Shown here piece by piece: positions 19,521-27,800 of a stretch of DNA of 64,000 bases. Every line of letters begins with the position of its first letter. Within the stretch, counting starts at the first letter, position 1. The translations under genes were made by a program, and so were the position numbers. The stretch covers positions 62,001 to 126,000 of the forward strand of contig NZ_OY764190.1 of NCBI RefSeq assembly GCF_963668215.1. Reading direction: 5' to 3'. Source of the DNA: an uncultured Desulfosarcina sp. Lineage in GTDB: Bacteria > Desulfobacterota > Desulfobacteria > Desulfobacterales > Desulfosarcinaceae. Under the pieces are notes generated by a model, which was given only the letters and a program-made list of their open reading frames with translations, was not told where the DNA came from and searched no databases.

Positions 19521-20684
19521 CTAAGCCTTATCGTAATGACGGTCGATTTCCAGGTTGTCGATATCGGTGGTGGATTCACCCCGGGCGCTCTTGACCTTGT
19601 CGATGCCGCGGCCGGCCACGCCTTTGTGGGACGCATAGGCCATAGCGGTCTCCTGGGTGATCAGCCCCTGTTCGTACAGCCCGACGATGTGATCGTCGAA
19701 GGTGGTCATGCCGAAGGGTCGGCCGGCTTCCATGATCTCGTAGAATGTTTTGCCCTCGGATTCTCCATTGAGGATGGCGTCCTTGACCCGCAAATTGGTC
19801 CCCAGAATTTCGAAAGCCGCCACCCGGCCCCCGCCGATTTTGGGCAGCAGCCGCTGACCGACGATCCAGCGCACCGTGTCAGCCAATCTGATACGGACCT
19901 GCTTTTCCTCCTCGTTGGGAAACATACCCAGAATACGGTTGATGGTCTGCCCGGCATCCACGGTGTGCAGGGTCGTCAAAACCAGATGGCCGGTTTCGGC
20001 GGCATTCAGGCCGATTTCCACCGTTTCCCGGTCACGCATCTCGCCCACCAGAATCACCTTGGGCGCCTGGCGCAGGGCGGCCCGGAGCCCGTTGGAAAAG
20101 GAGTCGAAATCGGCGCCCAGTTCCCGCTGGTTGAAGGTGGCCTTCTTGTGGGGGTGCTGGTATTCGATGGGGTCCTCCAGGGTCACGATGTGGACCGAGC
20201 GGGCCTCGTTGATCTCTTCTAAAATCGCCGCCAGAGAGGTCGATTTACCGGAACCGGTGGCCCCGGTAACAAAGACGATCCCGTTGAGATCTTTGGCGAT
20301 CTTGTAAAACGTATCCGGCAGATTCAGGTCCCGGATGGTGGGAATCTTGGATTCCAGTTTTCTCAATACGATGGAGTAATGGCTGGTCTGTGAGAAAATG
20401 TTGACCCGGAAGCGGGCCTTGCCGGGCAGCGAGTAGGAAAGGTCGCATGATCCGGTTTTGATCAGGGTTTCCGTGAGCCGCCGGTCCTGGCTGACCAGGT
20501 TCAAGGCAAAAGTCTCGGTCTGAAAGGGGGTCAGCTCCTTGATGTCCGGCTTGATCTCCACGGGCACCAGCTCGCCGGCGCTTTCCACCTGCAAGGGCTT
20601 TCCCACGGTAAGATTGAGGTCGGATACGTTGCTGTGGGAGTCCAGCATACGGGTCAGGATATGGTCGATTTCCTGCTTTTTCAT
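19521..20684 (-). CDS. PilT/PilU-type retraction ATPase
   Basis: A 387-residue type II/IV secretion superfamily ATPase. Walker A VFVTGATGSGKST is near residue 140, the Asp box VTLEDPIEY near 170, Walker B VILVGEMRDRETVEIGL near 210 and the His box ETGHLVLTTLHT near 232. The protein has a more divergent N-terminal domain than its neighbour and an extended C-terminus. As with PilU next to PilT in other bacteria, it may assist the main retraction motor, but the sequence alone does not settle PilT versus PilU. It is 42 bases downstream of the other ATPase gene; AGAGGG precedes the ATG. Confidence 0.9.
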   Translation of the reverse strand: MKKQEIDHILTRMLDSHSNVSDLNLTVGKPLQVESAGELVPVEIKPDIKELTPFQTETFALNLVSQDRRLTETLIKTGSCDLSYSLPGKARFRVNIFSQTSHYSIVLRKLESKIPTIRDLNLPDTFYKIAKDLNGIVFVTGATGSGKSTSLAAILEEINEARSVHIVTLEDPIEYQHPHKKATFNQRELGADFDSFSNGLRAALRQAPKVILVGEMRDRETVEIGLNAAETGHLVLTTLHTVDAGQTINRILGMFPNEEEKQVRIRLADTVRWIVGQRLLPKIGGGRVAAFEILGTNLRVKDAILNGESEGKTFYEIMEAGRPFGMTTFDDHIVGLYEQGLITQETAMAYASHKGVAGRGIDKVKSARGESTTDIDNLEIDRHYDKA

Positions 20685-20726
20685 GATTTCCCTCTGGTTG
20701 CCGTCATCGGGTCCGAACCGCTGCGG

Positions 20727-21809
20727 TTAGGCCTCGGTGAAATCCGTCGGCGGCGACTTGAGCAGTGGACGGAAACGGCCCTTGTCGTTGGCCTTGGTAT
20801 AGGCATCGTCGGCGGAAATCCGCCCTTTGTTGTACAGTTCCATGATGGCATCGTCGAGAAGCTGCATGCCGTACTTTTTCCCCGTCTGCATCATGGAAGG
20901 CAGCTGATGGGATTTGGATTCGCGGATCAGGTTGCGTACGGCGGGGGTGGCGATGAGGATTTCCAGGGCCGGCACACGCCCCTTTTTGTCGATGCGTTTG
21001 AACAGGGTCTGGGAAATGATGGCCCGGATGCCGTCGGCCAGGGTGGAGCGGATCTGGGCCTGCTCCTGGGCCGGAAACACCTCCACGATACGGTCAACGG
21101 TTTTGGGGGCACTGGTGGTGTGCAGGGTACCGAAAACCAGATGGCCGGTGGCGCTGGCTTCGATGGCCAGGGAAATGGTTTCCAGGTCCCGCATTTCACC
21201 CACCAGGATGATGTCCGGGTCCTCGCGCAGGGCACCGCGCAAAGCGGCGCTGAACGATTTGGTGTGCAGGCCCACTTCCCGGTGGTTGACCAGACAGCCG
21301 CGGCTTTTGTGGACGAATTCGATGGGGTCCTCGATGGTGATGATGTGATCGGCGCGGGAACGGTTGGCCACATCGAGAATGGCGGCCAGGGTGGTGGACT
21401 TGCCCGAACCGGTCGGCCCGGTAACGATGACCAGTCCCCGGGGAAGCGACGCCAGTTTGGACATCACCGGCGGCAGGCCCAGCTGTTCGGCGGTCAGGAT
21501 GGTGCTGGGAATTTCCCGGAAAACGGCCCCGATACCGTTTTTCTGCATGAAATAATTGGCCCGGTAGCGGGCCAGCCCCGGGATTTCGTAGCCGAAATCC
21601 ACGTCGCCGGTCTCTTCAAACAGTTTGACCTTGTCTTCCGGGGTGATCTCGTAAAGCATTTTACGGAGATCGTCGTTGTCCAGCACCTTGTATTTTACCC
21701 GTTCGATGTCGCCGTGGATCCGCAGCGCCGGCGGCTGACCGGACAACAGATGAAGGTCGGAGGCGTTCTGCTCGTGCATGAGCTTGAAAAATGCATCGAT
21801 CTTGGCCAT
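20727..21809 (-). CDS. pilT: Type IV pilus retraction ATPase PilT
   Basis: Powers depolymerisation of type IV pili for twitching. The 360 residues begin AKIDAFFKLMHEQNASDLHL, the typical PilT opening. Walker A IVTGPTGSGKSTTLAAI is followed by the Asp box ITIEDPIEFVH, the AIRAG-like segment and Walker B DIILVGEMRDLETISLA, and the His box TGHLVFGTLHT. The start at 21809 is preferred over an in-frame start 18 codons earlier because GGGAGA is positioned upstream and the protein then opens as the family does. No pilin or assembly genes lie in the window. Confidence 0.95.
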   Translation of the reverse strand: MAKIDAFFKLMHEQNASDLHLLSGQPPALRIHGDIERVKYKVLDNDDLRKMLYEITPEDKVKLFEETGDVDFGYEIPGLARYRANYFMQKNGIGAVFREIPSTILTAEQLGLPPVMSKLASLPRGLVIVTGPTGSGKSTTLAAILDVANRSRADHIITIEDPIEFVHKSRGCLVNHREVGLHTKSFSAALRGALREDPDIILVGEMRDLETISLAIEASATGHLVFGTLHTTSAPKTVDRIVEVFPAQEQAQIRSTLADGIRAIISQTLFKRIDKKGRVPALEILIATPAVRNLIRESKSHQLPSMMQTGKKYGMQLLDDAIMELYNKGRISADDAYTKANDKGRFRPLLKSPPTDFTEA

Positions 21810-21896
21810 AAAGGTCTCCCGGTATGTTTTGGGGTCAGCGCTCGAAAGCCGGCCGTCGGCCACGGACGATCATGCCGCGCATCCTGCTTTTCGGCA

Positions 21897-22394
21897 CTAC
21901 TGGCTGAGCACTTTAATTTTGGTGTCTTCCGCATCCAGGGCGTCCATGCCCTCTTTGCTGATCTCCAGCAATTTGGTATGGGCGTCGATGATGGCCTGAA
22001 TCTGCACTTCGATCTGCACGCGCTGGCGCTTGAGTTCAGCGATATCCTCGTGCAGCTGGGACAGACGGCTATGGGCACGGTTGAGAATTTTTTCCGCTTT
22101 GACCTCCGCATCGGCAATAATGATTTCCGCCGATTTGCGGGCATTGTCCTTCATCTGCTCGAGAACTTTCTGAGAATTGAGCATGGCCCGCTTGAACGTC
22201 TCTTCGCGTTCCTTATAGCCCTGCTTTTCCAACTTCAGGCGACGAATTTCCTCTTCCTGACGTTTGGCGGTTTCCTGGGCAGCCGCAAACGCGTCGGCCG
22301 CCTGTTCCAGGAAACGATCCACCTCGCGCACATCGAACCCCCGGAAACGGACCTTGAATTGCTGCTGTTGAATGTCCAAGGGAGTCAATTTCAT
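21897..22394 (-). CDS. DivIVA-domain protein
   Basis: A 165-residue cytosolic coiled-coil protein. The N-terminal MKLTPLDIQQQQFKVRFRGFD followed by VREVDRFLEQ is the DivIVA membrane-curvature-binding domain; the rest is a long coiled coil rich in Glu, Lys, Arg and Gln. DivIVA proteins in Gram-positives mark septa and poles; in deltaproteobacteria a homologue often follows yggT and its role is little known. AGGAGGGG precedes the ATG. It sits between yggT and pilT on the same strand, so polar targeting of the pilus motors is a reasonable but untested idea. Confidence 0.92.
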   Translation of the reverse strand: MKLTPLDIQQQQFKVRFRGFDVREVDRFLEQAADAFAAAQETAKRQEEEIRRLKLEKQGYKEREETFKRAMLNSQKVLEQMKDNARKSAEIIIADAEVKAEKILNRAHSRLSQLHEDIAELKRQRVQIEVQIQAIIDAHTKLLEISKEGMDALDAEDTKIKVLSQ

Positions 22395-22420
22395 GATTTT
22401 GTTCCCCTCCTGGAGAAGAA

Positions 22421-22720
22421 TTAGATTAGAGAAGCGGCCATTCGCATCAGGCTGTTTACGACAAACGTTCGCAGGAAAATGATGACCAGAAAAACAACGA
22501 TGGGGGAGAAATCGATTCCTCCGTAATTAATCGGCAGCCGGGTACGGATCGGATAGAGTACCGGTTCGGTGACGTTGTTGATGAAACGCACGATGGCATT
22601 GTAGGGGTCCGGGTTGACCCATGAGAGGAGGGCCCGAATGATGACCACGAACATGAAAAAGAGCAGCACCACATCCATCACTTTGGCCGCCGCCATTAAA
22701 AAATACCCCACGATATACAT
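22421..22720 (-). CDS. YggT family integral membrane protein
   Basis: A 99-residue inner-membrane protein with two YggT-type hydrophobic segments (VVLLFFMFVVIIRALLSW and the C-terminal IVVFLVIIFLRTFVV). The family motif WVNPDPYNAIVRFINNVTEP lies between them. The start is put at MYIVGYF (22720), where AGGAAGG stands upstream; a longer open frame adds 32 residues that do not look like the family. Function of YggT is poorly known, with links to osmotic tolerance and to division genes. It heads the divIVA-pilT run. Confidence 0.92.
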   Translation of the reverse strand: MYIVGYFLMAAAKVMDVVLLFFMFVVIIRALLSWVNPDPYNAIVRFINNVTEPVLYPIRTRLPINYGGIDFSPIVVFLVIIFLRTFVVNSLMRMAASLI

Positions 22721-22919
22721 TAAATCGCCTTCCTCTGCGTTGAAGAGTTTATCCCGCACGAACGGTTGAGCCGCCGTAATAGGGCAAAAATAAAATCTTT
22801 TACTCCAATAAGTCAAGGTTTTTCATGGGGTTGGAACAATCGGCAAGGGTTGGCGCGAACAGAATCGAACATCTGTGCAGGCAGGAAAAGCGATCCACAT
22901 CCAACCAGCGAACCGGCAA

Positions 22920-23117
22920 TTACCCGCCGGCAATCATGGGGAGCGGGGTGACCCGGGAGCCGTCCGGGACCGGGGTGGATTCAAAGTGGGGCCGGGAAAC
23001 CAGCCGGCCGTCAAGTTTGACCACGGCATAAAGGCAGCCGGCCGCCACGCTGTCCAGCAGGTCGGCCACCGTCATGCCCTCTCGCCAGGCAATCGCAATG
23101 TCGTCGAGATAAACCAT
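22920..23117 (-). CDS. MoaD/ThiS-like sulfur carrier protein
   Basis: A 65-residue beta-grasp protein ending in Gly-Gly (PLPMIAGG), the hallmark of ubiquitin-like sulfur carriers of the MoaD/ThiS group. A short hydrophobic strand start (MVYLDDIAIAW), TVADLLDSV helix and DGRLVSRP strand fit the fold. It is 15 bases downstream of the AOR gene on the same strand. Such carriers are often found next to tungsten enzymes and may supply dithiolene sulfur to the tungstopterin cofactor; that pairing is known, the role here is inferred. The 200 bases between it and yggT hold no gene I can support. Confidence 0.85.
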   Translation of the reverse strand: MVYLDDIAIAWREGMTVADLLDSVAAGCLYAVVKLDGRLVSRPHFESTPVPDGSRVTPLPMIAGG

Positions 23118-23132
23118 GTTAAAACTGCAAAC

Positions 23133-25271
23133 CTATTTTACCCCGTTTTCCGCCAATACCTCCAGCACTTCGGGGAAATCGATCCCCAACCGTTTGACGG
23201 TTTCCACCGTTGGAATTCCGTCGGGCGTCCAGCCGCGACGCTGGTAGACCGCATCCTTTAAGGTTTCATATTGGGTCTCGCGTCTTTTTCTCAATTCGGC
23301 GACTTTCCATCGGACCTCTTTGCCGGCGATGTCCAGGCCGTATTTTTCCGTCAATTCGGTGTCGTAGCGCTCCTGACGCGACGCGTATTCTTCCGCCGTC
23401 ACCGGCCCTACGGCGCGATAGGGAATCGTGTCGTGCTCCCGTCGGCCGTATCCCATCTTCAGGTTGAAAATGCGCTGAAAATTATAGACCGCCTCACTCA
23501 TGGCGATGAGGTCGTCGGGCAAGACCTTTCGGCCGGTAACCGCCGTAAAATAATCGGCATACCAGCCCACATGCTTCATCACCTTGGCCGGCTCGGGCGT
23601 ATCCTTGTTGTCCTCGGGGACGATGTCGTTCCACGGCAGCTTGCACAAGCCGCACAGACCGAACCAGGTCCGGAACATGGGAAACCAGTGCAGGGCCTCT
23701 GCCTTCTGTTCGAATGTGGGCATGAAATTGTGGACCATGTCCAGAAAGATCAGCCAGGCCTCGTCGTGCTGGGGCCCTTTGAGGGCCAGTCCGTAGCCGC
23801 CTTGCTGGGCCAGGGATTCTTTGGTCATGTACTCGGAAAATTCCAGCCCCTTGGATTCCATACCGATATCCTGCATAAAGGCGGCATCGGCGCCGAACCT
23901 TTCGGCAAAAATGGTTTTCATGCGCCGGATGCCCTGCCCGACAATGGCGCCGAACCCGTGTCCCTGCGCCATCTGGTGGACCAGTTCCAGGGCGTTGAGG
24001 CGGTTGCCGAAGGAAAGATCCAAGCCATCGGTATGGTCGATGGTAATCAACCCGCGTTCGAAGCACTCCATGACAAAAGCGATGGACGTTCCCACGCTGA
24101 TGGTGTCCAACCCGTAAGCGTCACAGTAGAAATTGAGTTCCAGAATGGTGAACGGATCGAAAATTCCCAGATTGGAGCCGCAGCCGGCAATGGTCTCGTA
24201 TTCGGGACCGTCGACGAAAACCTTCTCTCCTTTGTAAGGACCGGTAAAGGGCACAAAGTCCTTGACGCCGTGGGCGCAGGCCACCGTACAGCCTTTCCAG
24301 CAGCCGTCGAAGCCCGGATCGAACAGTTTTTCGTAAGCCTCCCGACCGATCAGAAAGGCACCCGGGTCGGAACCGTATTGAAAATTCTTGGTTGGCAGCA
24401 AGTCGAAATCGTTCATAATCGGCACCAGGTGGGTGGTGCCGACGCGCGCCATTTCGTTCTGCTTGGGGTCCAGGGCCACGATCTCCTTGGCGTGGCATTT
24501 GGTCACGGTCCTGAGGCCTTCCAGGTCCGCCGGGCGGTTCGATTTCAGGGAAACCTTGTCCCAGCGGGCCACCACCGCCCGAAGGCCCTTGTCGGCAAAC
24601 ACGGTGCCGATGCCACCCCGGCCGGCCTGTTTGTAACGCACCCGTTTACGGGCATTGTCATACCAGGAAAAATTAAGGCAGCCGATCAGGGTGTTGGCCG
24701 CCCCCGGTCCGGCGGAAACCACGGATATTTCAATCTTTTTATCTTTAGCCAATCGATCCGTCAGCGTCTGGGACAAATCGTAGGCGTCCTCCGGCAAACC
24801 GGGCATTTCGAGAATCTCGACTTTCTCTTCGATGCCGTCGATAACAACGACCGCATCGCCCTTCGCTTTTCCGGTGATACGCAGGGCGTCGAAACCGGAA
24901 AACTTCAGGTAGGGACCGAAATAACCGCCCACGTTGGAGTCCATCACCGAACCGGTCGTAGGTGAAATGGACGTGACGATGCTTTTTCCCGATCCCGGGT
25001 AGCCCGGGGTCCCACCCATGGGTCCCGAAGAGATGCAGATGGCGTTTTCCGGATCATTCCATTTGCTTTTTCCGCTGACCGCCTGCCACAGCATCCAGAG
25101 GTCGAACCCCTTCCCGCCGATAAAGGTTTGTTTGATTTTTTCCTCGATCGTGCCGATGGAAACGTTCCCGGAAGAAAGATCGACGTCGAGGTACCGGCCG
25201 GTATAGCCTTTATCGACCTCTTGGCGCTGGTAGGTCTGGGTTTTCAATGTCCTGGCATGAATCGGTGCCAT
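23133..25271 (-). CDS. Aldehyde:ferredoxin oxidoreductase family tungstoenzyme
   Basis: A 712-residue member of the AOR family, cytosolic, oxidising an aldehyde (or reducing an acid) with ferredoxin at a tungsten bis-pterin centre. The N-terminal domain opens GYTGRYLDVDLSSGNVSIG. The pterin/cluster region includes AGRGGIGTVFADKGLRAVV. The 4Fe-4S cysteines are in DGCWKGCTVACAHG with the last ligand in GLCGLCKLPW. The start at 25271 has AAGGAGG eight bases upstream; an earlier in-frame start adds 18 unconvincing residues. The substrate is unknown, and within the family it could also be a BamB-like subunit, though no partner subunits are present. Confidence 0.93.
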   Translation of the reverse strand: MAPIHARTLKTQTYQRQEVDKGYTGRYLDVDLSSGNVSIGTIEEKIKQTFIGGKGFDLWMLWQAVSGKSKWNDPENAICISSGPMGGTPGYPGSGKSIVTSISPTTGSVMDSNVGGYFGPYLKFSGFDALRITGKAKGDAVVVIDGIEEKVEILEMPGLPEDAYDLSQTLTDRLAKDKKIEISVVSAGPGAANTLIGCLNFSWYDNARKRVRYKQAGRGGIGTVFADKGLRAVVARWDKVSLKSNRPADLEGLRTVTKCHAKEIVALDPKQNEMARVGTTHLVPIMNDFDLLPTKNFQYGSDPGAFLIGREAYEKLFDPGFDGCWKGCTVACAHGVKDFVPFTGPYKGEKVFVDGPEYETIAGCGSNLGIFDPFTILELNFYCDAYGLDTISVGTSIAFVMECFERGLITIDHTDGLDLSFGNRLNALELVHQMAQGHGFGAIVGQGIRRMKTIFAERFGADAAFMQDIGMESKGLEFSEYMTKESLAQQGGYGLALKGPQHDEAWLIFLDMVHNFMPTFEQKAEALHWFPMFRTWFGLCGLCKLPWNDIVPEDNKDTPEPAKVMKHVGWYADYFTAVTGRKVLPDDLIAMSEAVYNFQRIFNLKMGYGRREHDTIPYRAVGPVTAEEYASRQERYDTELTEKYGLDIAGKEVRWKVAELRKRRETQYETLKDAVYQRRGWTPDGIPTVETVKRLGIDFPEVLEVLAENGVK

Positions 25272-25345
25272 ATGCGGTTCCTCCTTTTGACTGTCTGAAT
25301 AAAAACTGACGGGATGGCATGACATCTATCCGTTCGCGATAGACC

Positions 25346-26074
25346 TCATGCCGCCCGGTTTTCCATGTAGTGGTTGAATCGTAAAACATGGGCCTCGGCC
25401 AACTGCCTGGCCTTTTCCGTGTCCCTGGCTTCGACGGCGGCCACGATATCGTCTAAATCCGCCAGATTCTCGTTTATCTCCCGCTGCCGCATGGACAAAA
25501 AACTTTCATAATACTGATCGATATTGTCGTGGACCGTGTGGTGCAGGGAAACGTACACCGGATTGCCGGTCATTTCGGCCAGGGTAAGGTGAATCCGTTT
25601 GTCCACATCCACGAATTCCTTTTGGAAATCGGTGCCTTTTTCAGCGAATTGCCGGGCTTCCTCCAGCAGCAGTTTCAGGCGCAGGATATCCACCGTGGTG
25701 GCGCGTTCGGCCGCCAACGCCGTAACCCGTCCCTCCACGCCCACGCGAAATTCGGTCAGGTGCCGCAGGGAAACTTTCTGATACCGAATCAGCAGCGCCA
25801 GGCTTTCGTTAACCTGATCGTAGCTGACATCCTGCACCACGGCGCCCCCGCCGACCCCCAGTTTGATCTCGATCAGTCCCTTGTGTTCAAGCACCCGCAG
25901 GGCCTCTCGCAATGTACCGCGGCTCACCTGAAGCATATCCTTGAGTTCCCGCTCGGGAGGCAGCATTTCGCCGGGCGCCAGCTTGCCGGACAAAATGGTC
26001 TTTTCGATCTGCTGGACCACATCCTGAAAGATCCGATTCTGTTTCGCAGCCTTGAACATCCCATTTCCCATCAT
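25346..26074 (-). CDS. GntR-family regulator (FadR/FCD subfamily)
   Basis: A 242-residue transcription factor. The N-terminal winged helix contains KLAPGEMLPPERELKDMLQVSRGTL, the GntR signature near residues 32-60, and the all-helical FCD ligand domain follows (RHLTEFRVGVEGRVTALAAERA, with His in HLTLAEMTGNPVYVSLHHTVHD positioned as metal ligands in this subfamily). It is 75 bases upstream of the AOR gene on the same strand. A palindromic double site of the exact FadR-type consensus lies upstream of its start, so it likely represses its own operon and releases on binding a carboxylate; the ligand is unknown. Confidence 0.93.
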   Translation of the reverse strand: MMGNGMFKAAKQNRIFQDVVQQIEKTILSGKLAPGEMLPPERELKDMLQVSRGTLREALRVLEHKGLIEIKLGVGGGAVVQDVSYDQVNESLALLIRYQKVSLRHLTEFRVGVEGRVTALAAERATTVDILRLKLLLEEARQFAEKGTDFQKEFVDVDKRIHLTLAEMTGNPVYVSLHHTVHDNIDQYYESFLSMRQREINENLADLDDIVAAVEARDTEKARQLAEAHVLRFNHYMENRAA

Positions 26075-26151
26075 TGTCAGCCGTTCATTGTGTGGACGAC
26101 GCCGTTCATCGATCCTTGCACGAACCCATGGGCGGCAGCATCGAGAAAAAG

Positions 26152-26195
26152 TTGTAATGGTTTAACCATTATCTTTTATGGCTAAACCATTACAA
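26152..26195. promoter_or_regulatory. Double operator for the GntR regulator
   Basis: Two cores, TGGTTTAACCA (26158-26168) and TGGCTAAACCA (26179-26189), fit the FadR-subfamily consensus TGGT-N3-ACCA (the second with one change). Their centres are 21 bases apart, two helical turns. Together they form a larger inverted repeat with 18-base arms (TTGTAATGGTTTAACCAT, 17 of 18 matching). It lies between the divergent gntR and proC genes. Confidence 0.85.
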
Positions 26196-26313
26196 AGATT
26201 ATTGTCAAGGACAATCGATTTTATGGATCCGACAAGATTTCCCTTGACACCGTAAAGGGGTAGGCCATAGGTGAAATGGTCGTCATGACCCCAACCTAAA
26301 GGAGAAAAATCCA

Positions 26314-27171
26314 ATGTTGAACGATAAAAAAATCGGCATGATCGGAACCGGCAACATGGGCAAGGCGCTGATCGACGGCCTGATTGCATCCGGCACGGCC
26401 AAGGCCGAAAACATCATCTGCTCCGATGCCAGCGAACAGCAGTTGGCCTCCGTTCGTGAAAAATACGGCGTCGAAACCACTACGGACAACATCGCCGTAG
26501 TAAAAGCCGCCGACATCATCATCTATGCCATCAAGCCACAGATCATGGCTGCCGTTCTCAAGGAGACCGCCGATTTTCTGGATATGAGCAAACTGATCAT
26601 CTCCATTGCTGCCGGCGTTCCCATGGCCGCCATCGAATCACTTCTGAACAAGGAACTGCGCCTGATTCGGGTCATGCCCAACGTCGCCGTGGCGGTGAAG
26701 GAAGGCGCCACGGGCATTGCCGCCGGCGGCAAGGCCACCGAAGAAGACATCAAGTTGGCCCTGGCGATCTTCAACTCGGTGGGCAAATCCATCTTCCTGA
26801 AAGAAAATTACCTGATGGATGCCATCACCGGCCTTTCCGGCAGCGGACCGGCCTATATTTTCATGATCGTGGATGCCCTGGCCGACGCCGGCGTGAAGAT
26901 GGGCCTCTCCCGAAAAGACGCCCGGGTTCTGGCTTCCCAGACGATCCTGGGGGCGGCCAAATTATTGCTTGAAACCCAAGCCCATCCCGGCGAACTCAAA
27001 GACTCGGTGACGTCGCCGGGCGGCACGGCCATTGCCGGATTGCACACCCTGGAAAAAGGCGGCCTGCGAACGACATTGATCAACGCTGTGGAAGCGGCCA
27101 CCAACCGTTCCAAGGAACTGGGGGAGGCAATGATCAAAAATTTTGCCAACGGACAGACCCAACCGAAATAG
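26314..27171 (+). CDS. proC: Pyrroline-5-carboxylate reductase
   Basis: Last step of proline synthesis, NAD(P)H-dependent, cytosolic. The 285 residues start with the dinucleotide-binding loop IGMIGTGNMGKALIDGL. They contain IKPQIMAAVLKE and IRVMPNVAVAVKEGATGIAAG, and end with the dimerisation-domain signature GSGPAYIFMIVDALADAG and SPGGTAIAGLHTLEKGGLR. AAAGGAG precedes the ATG. A possible -35 (TTGACA at 26244-26249) lies upstream with a poorly defined -10. In many bacteria proC is grouped with yggT; here the gntR-AOR-carrier module separates them. Confidence 0.97.
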   Translation: MLNDKKIGMIGTGNMGKALIDGLIASGTAKAENIICSDASEQQLASVREKYGVETTTDNIAVVKAADIIIYAIKPQIMAAVLKETADFLDMSKLIISIAAGVPMAAIESLLNKELRLIRVMPNVAVAVKEGATGIAAGGKATEEDIKLALAIFNSVGKSIFLKENYLMDAITGLSGSGPAYIFMIVDALADAGVKMGLSRKDARVLASQTILGAAKLLLETQAHPGELKDSVTSPGGTAIAGLHTLEKGGLRTTLINAVEAATNRSKELGEAMIKNFANGQTQPK

Positions 27172-27224
27172 ATGCAACCGCCCATCCTTGCCCAATCCGG
27201 GATGGATGCTTAGGATAAGTAGAT

Positions 27225-27701
27225 ATGACGCCAGTCCGGGAAAAAAAGATGAGACCGCAAACCGCCAGCCATGAAGACAGGATCATGATTTTCATTCGAA
27301 TCGGTCTGGGTGCGGTATTCCTGTTTTCCAGTGCCGGTAAGATCGCCGATCCCCGGGCCTTTATGGACATTGTGGCCCATTACCGGCTACTGCCGCCATC
27401 GCTGGTGTGGGCCACGGCCGTCTTTCTCCCCTGGATCGAGGCGCTGTGCGGACTGGCGCTCGTTTTCGGCCGATTCGAAAAGGGCGCGGCACTGCTGGTA
27501 AGCGTCATGATGGTCGGTTTTATCGCGGTCACCGTTTTCAACGGATATCGGGGGTTGGACGTGGCCTGCGGCTGCTTCTCCGTCACCGCCCGAAAGCCGT
27601 CGAATATCGCGCTGAACTCCCTGCGCGATCTCTTCATTCTGGCAGCCGGGCTATGGGTACTATTTTATACCCATCGTCCCCGGCCCCAAAAAGCCTGTTG
27701 A
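27225..27701 (+). CDS. MauE/DoxX-like membrane protein
   Basis: A 158-residue four-helix inner-membrane protein of the DoxX/MauE superfamily. Segments at about residues 20-40 (IFIRIGLGAVFLFSSAGKI), 60-80, 88-105 and 128-147 are hydrophobic. The motif DVACGCFS carries two Cys as in MauE-type proteins thought to handle thiol redox. AGGA lies nine bases before the ATG; an internal ATG eight codons on is possible. It is the first gene of a three-gene set with ccdA and a periplasmic thioredoxin, which supports a role in moving reducing power to the periplasm. Confidence 0.85.
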   Translation: MTPVREKKMRPQTASHEDRIMIFIRIGLGAVFLFSSAGKIADPRAFMDIVAHYRLLPPSLVWATAVFLPWIEALCGLALVFGRFEKGAALLVSVMMVGFIAVTVFNGYRGLDVACGCFSVTARKPSNIALNSLRDLFILAAGLWVLFYTHRPRPQKAC

Positions 27702-27800
27702 TGCAGCCATTTTTTTGTAACCGAAGAAAAGCGCAGCGGCTCAACAGCAAAAACGATACGGCACCGCGATGCCAACAGCACCAGAGGGTCGACCGAAGCC

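Noticed and set aside
22845..22885. tRNA-like T arm on the minus strand (ACAGATGTTCGATTCTGT)
   Set aside because: No matching acceptor 5' strand, anticodon arm or CCA at the right distance. The loop would have eight bases. At best a remnant of a tRNA end.
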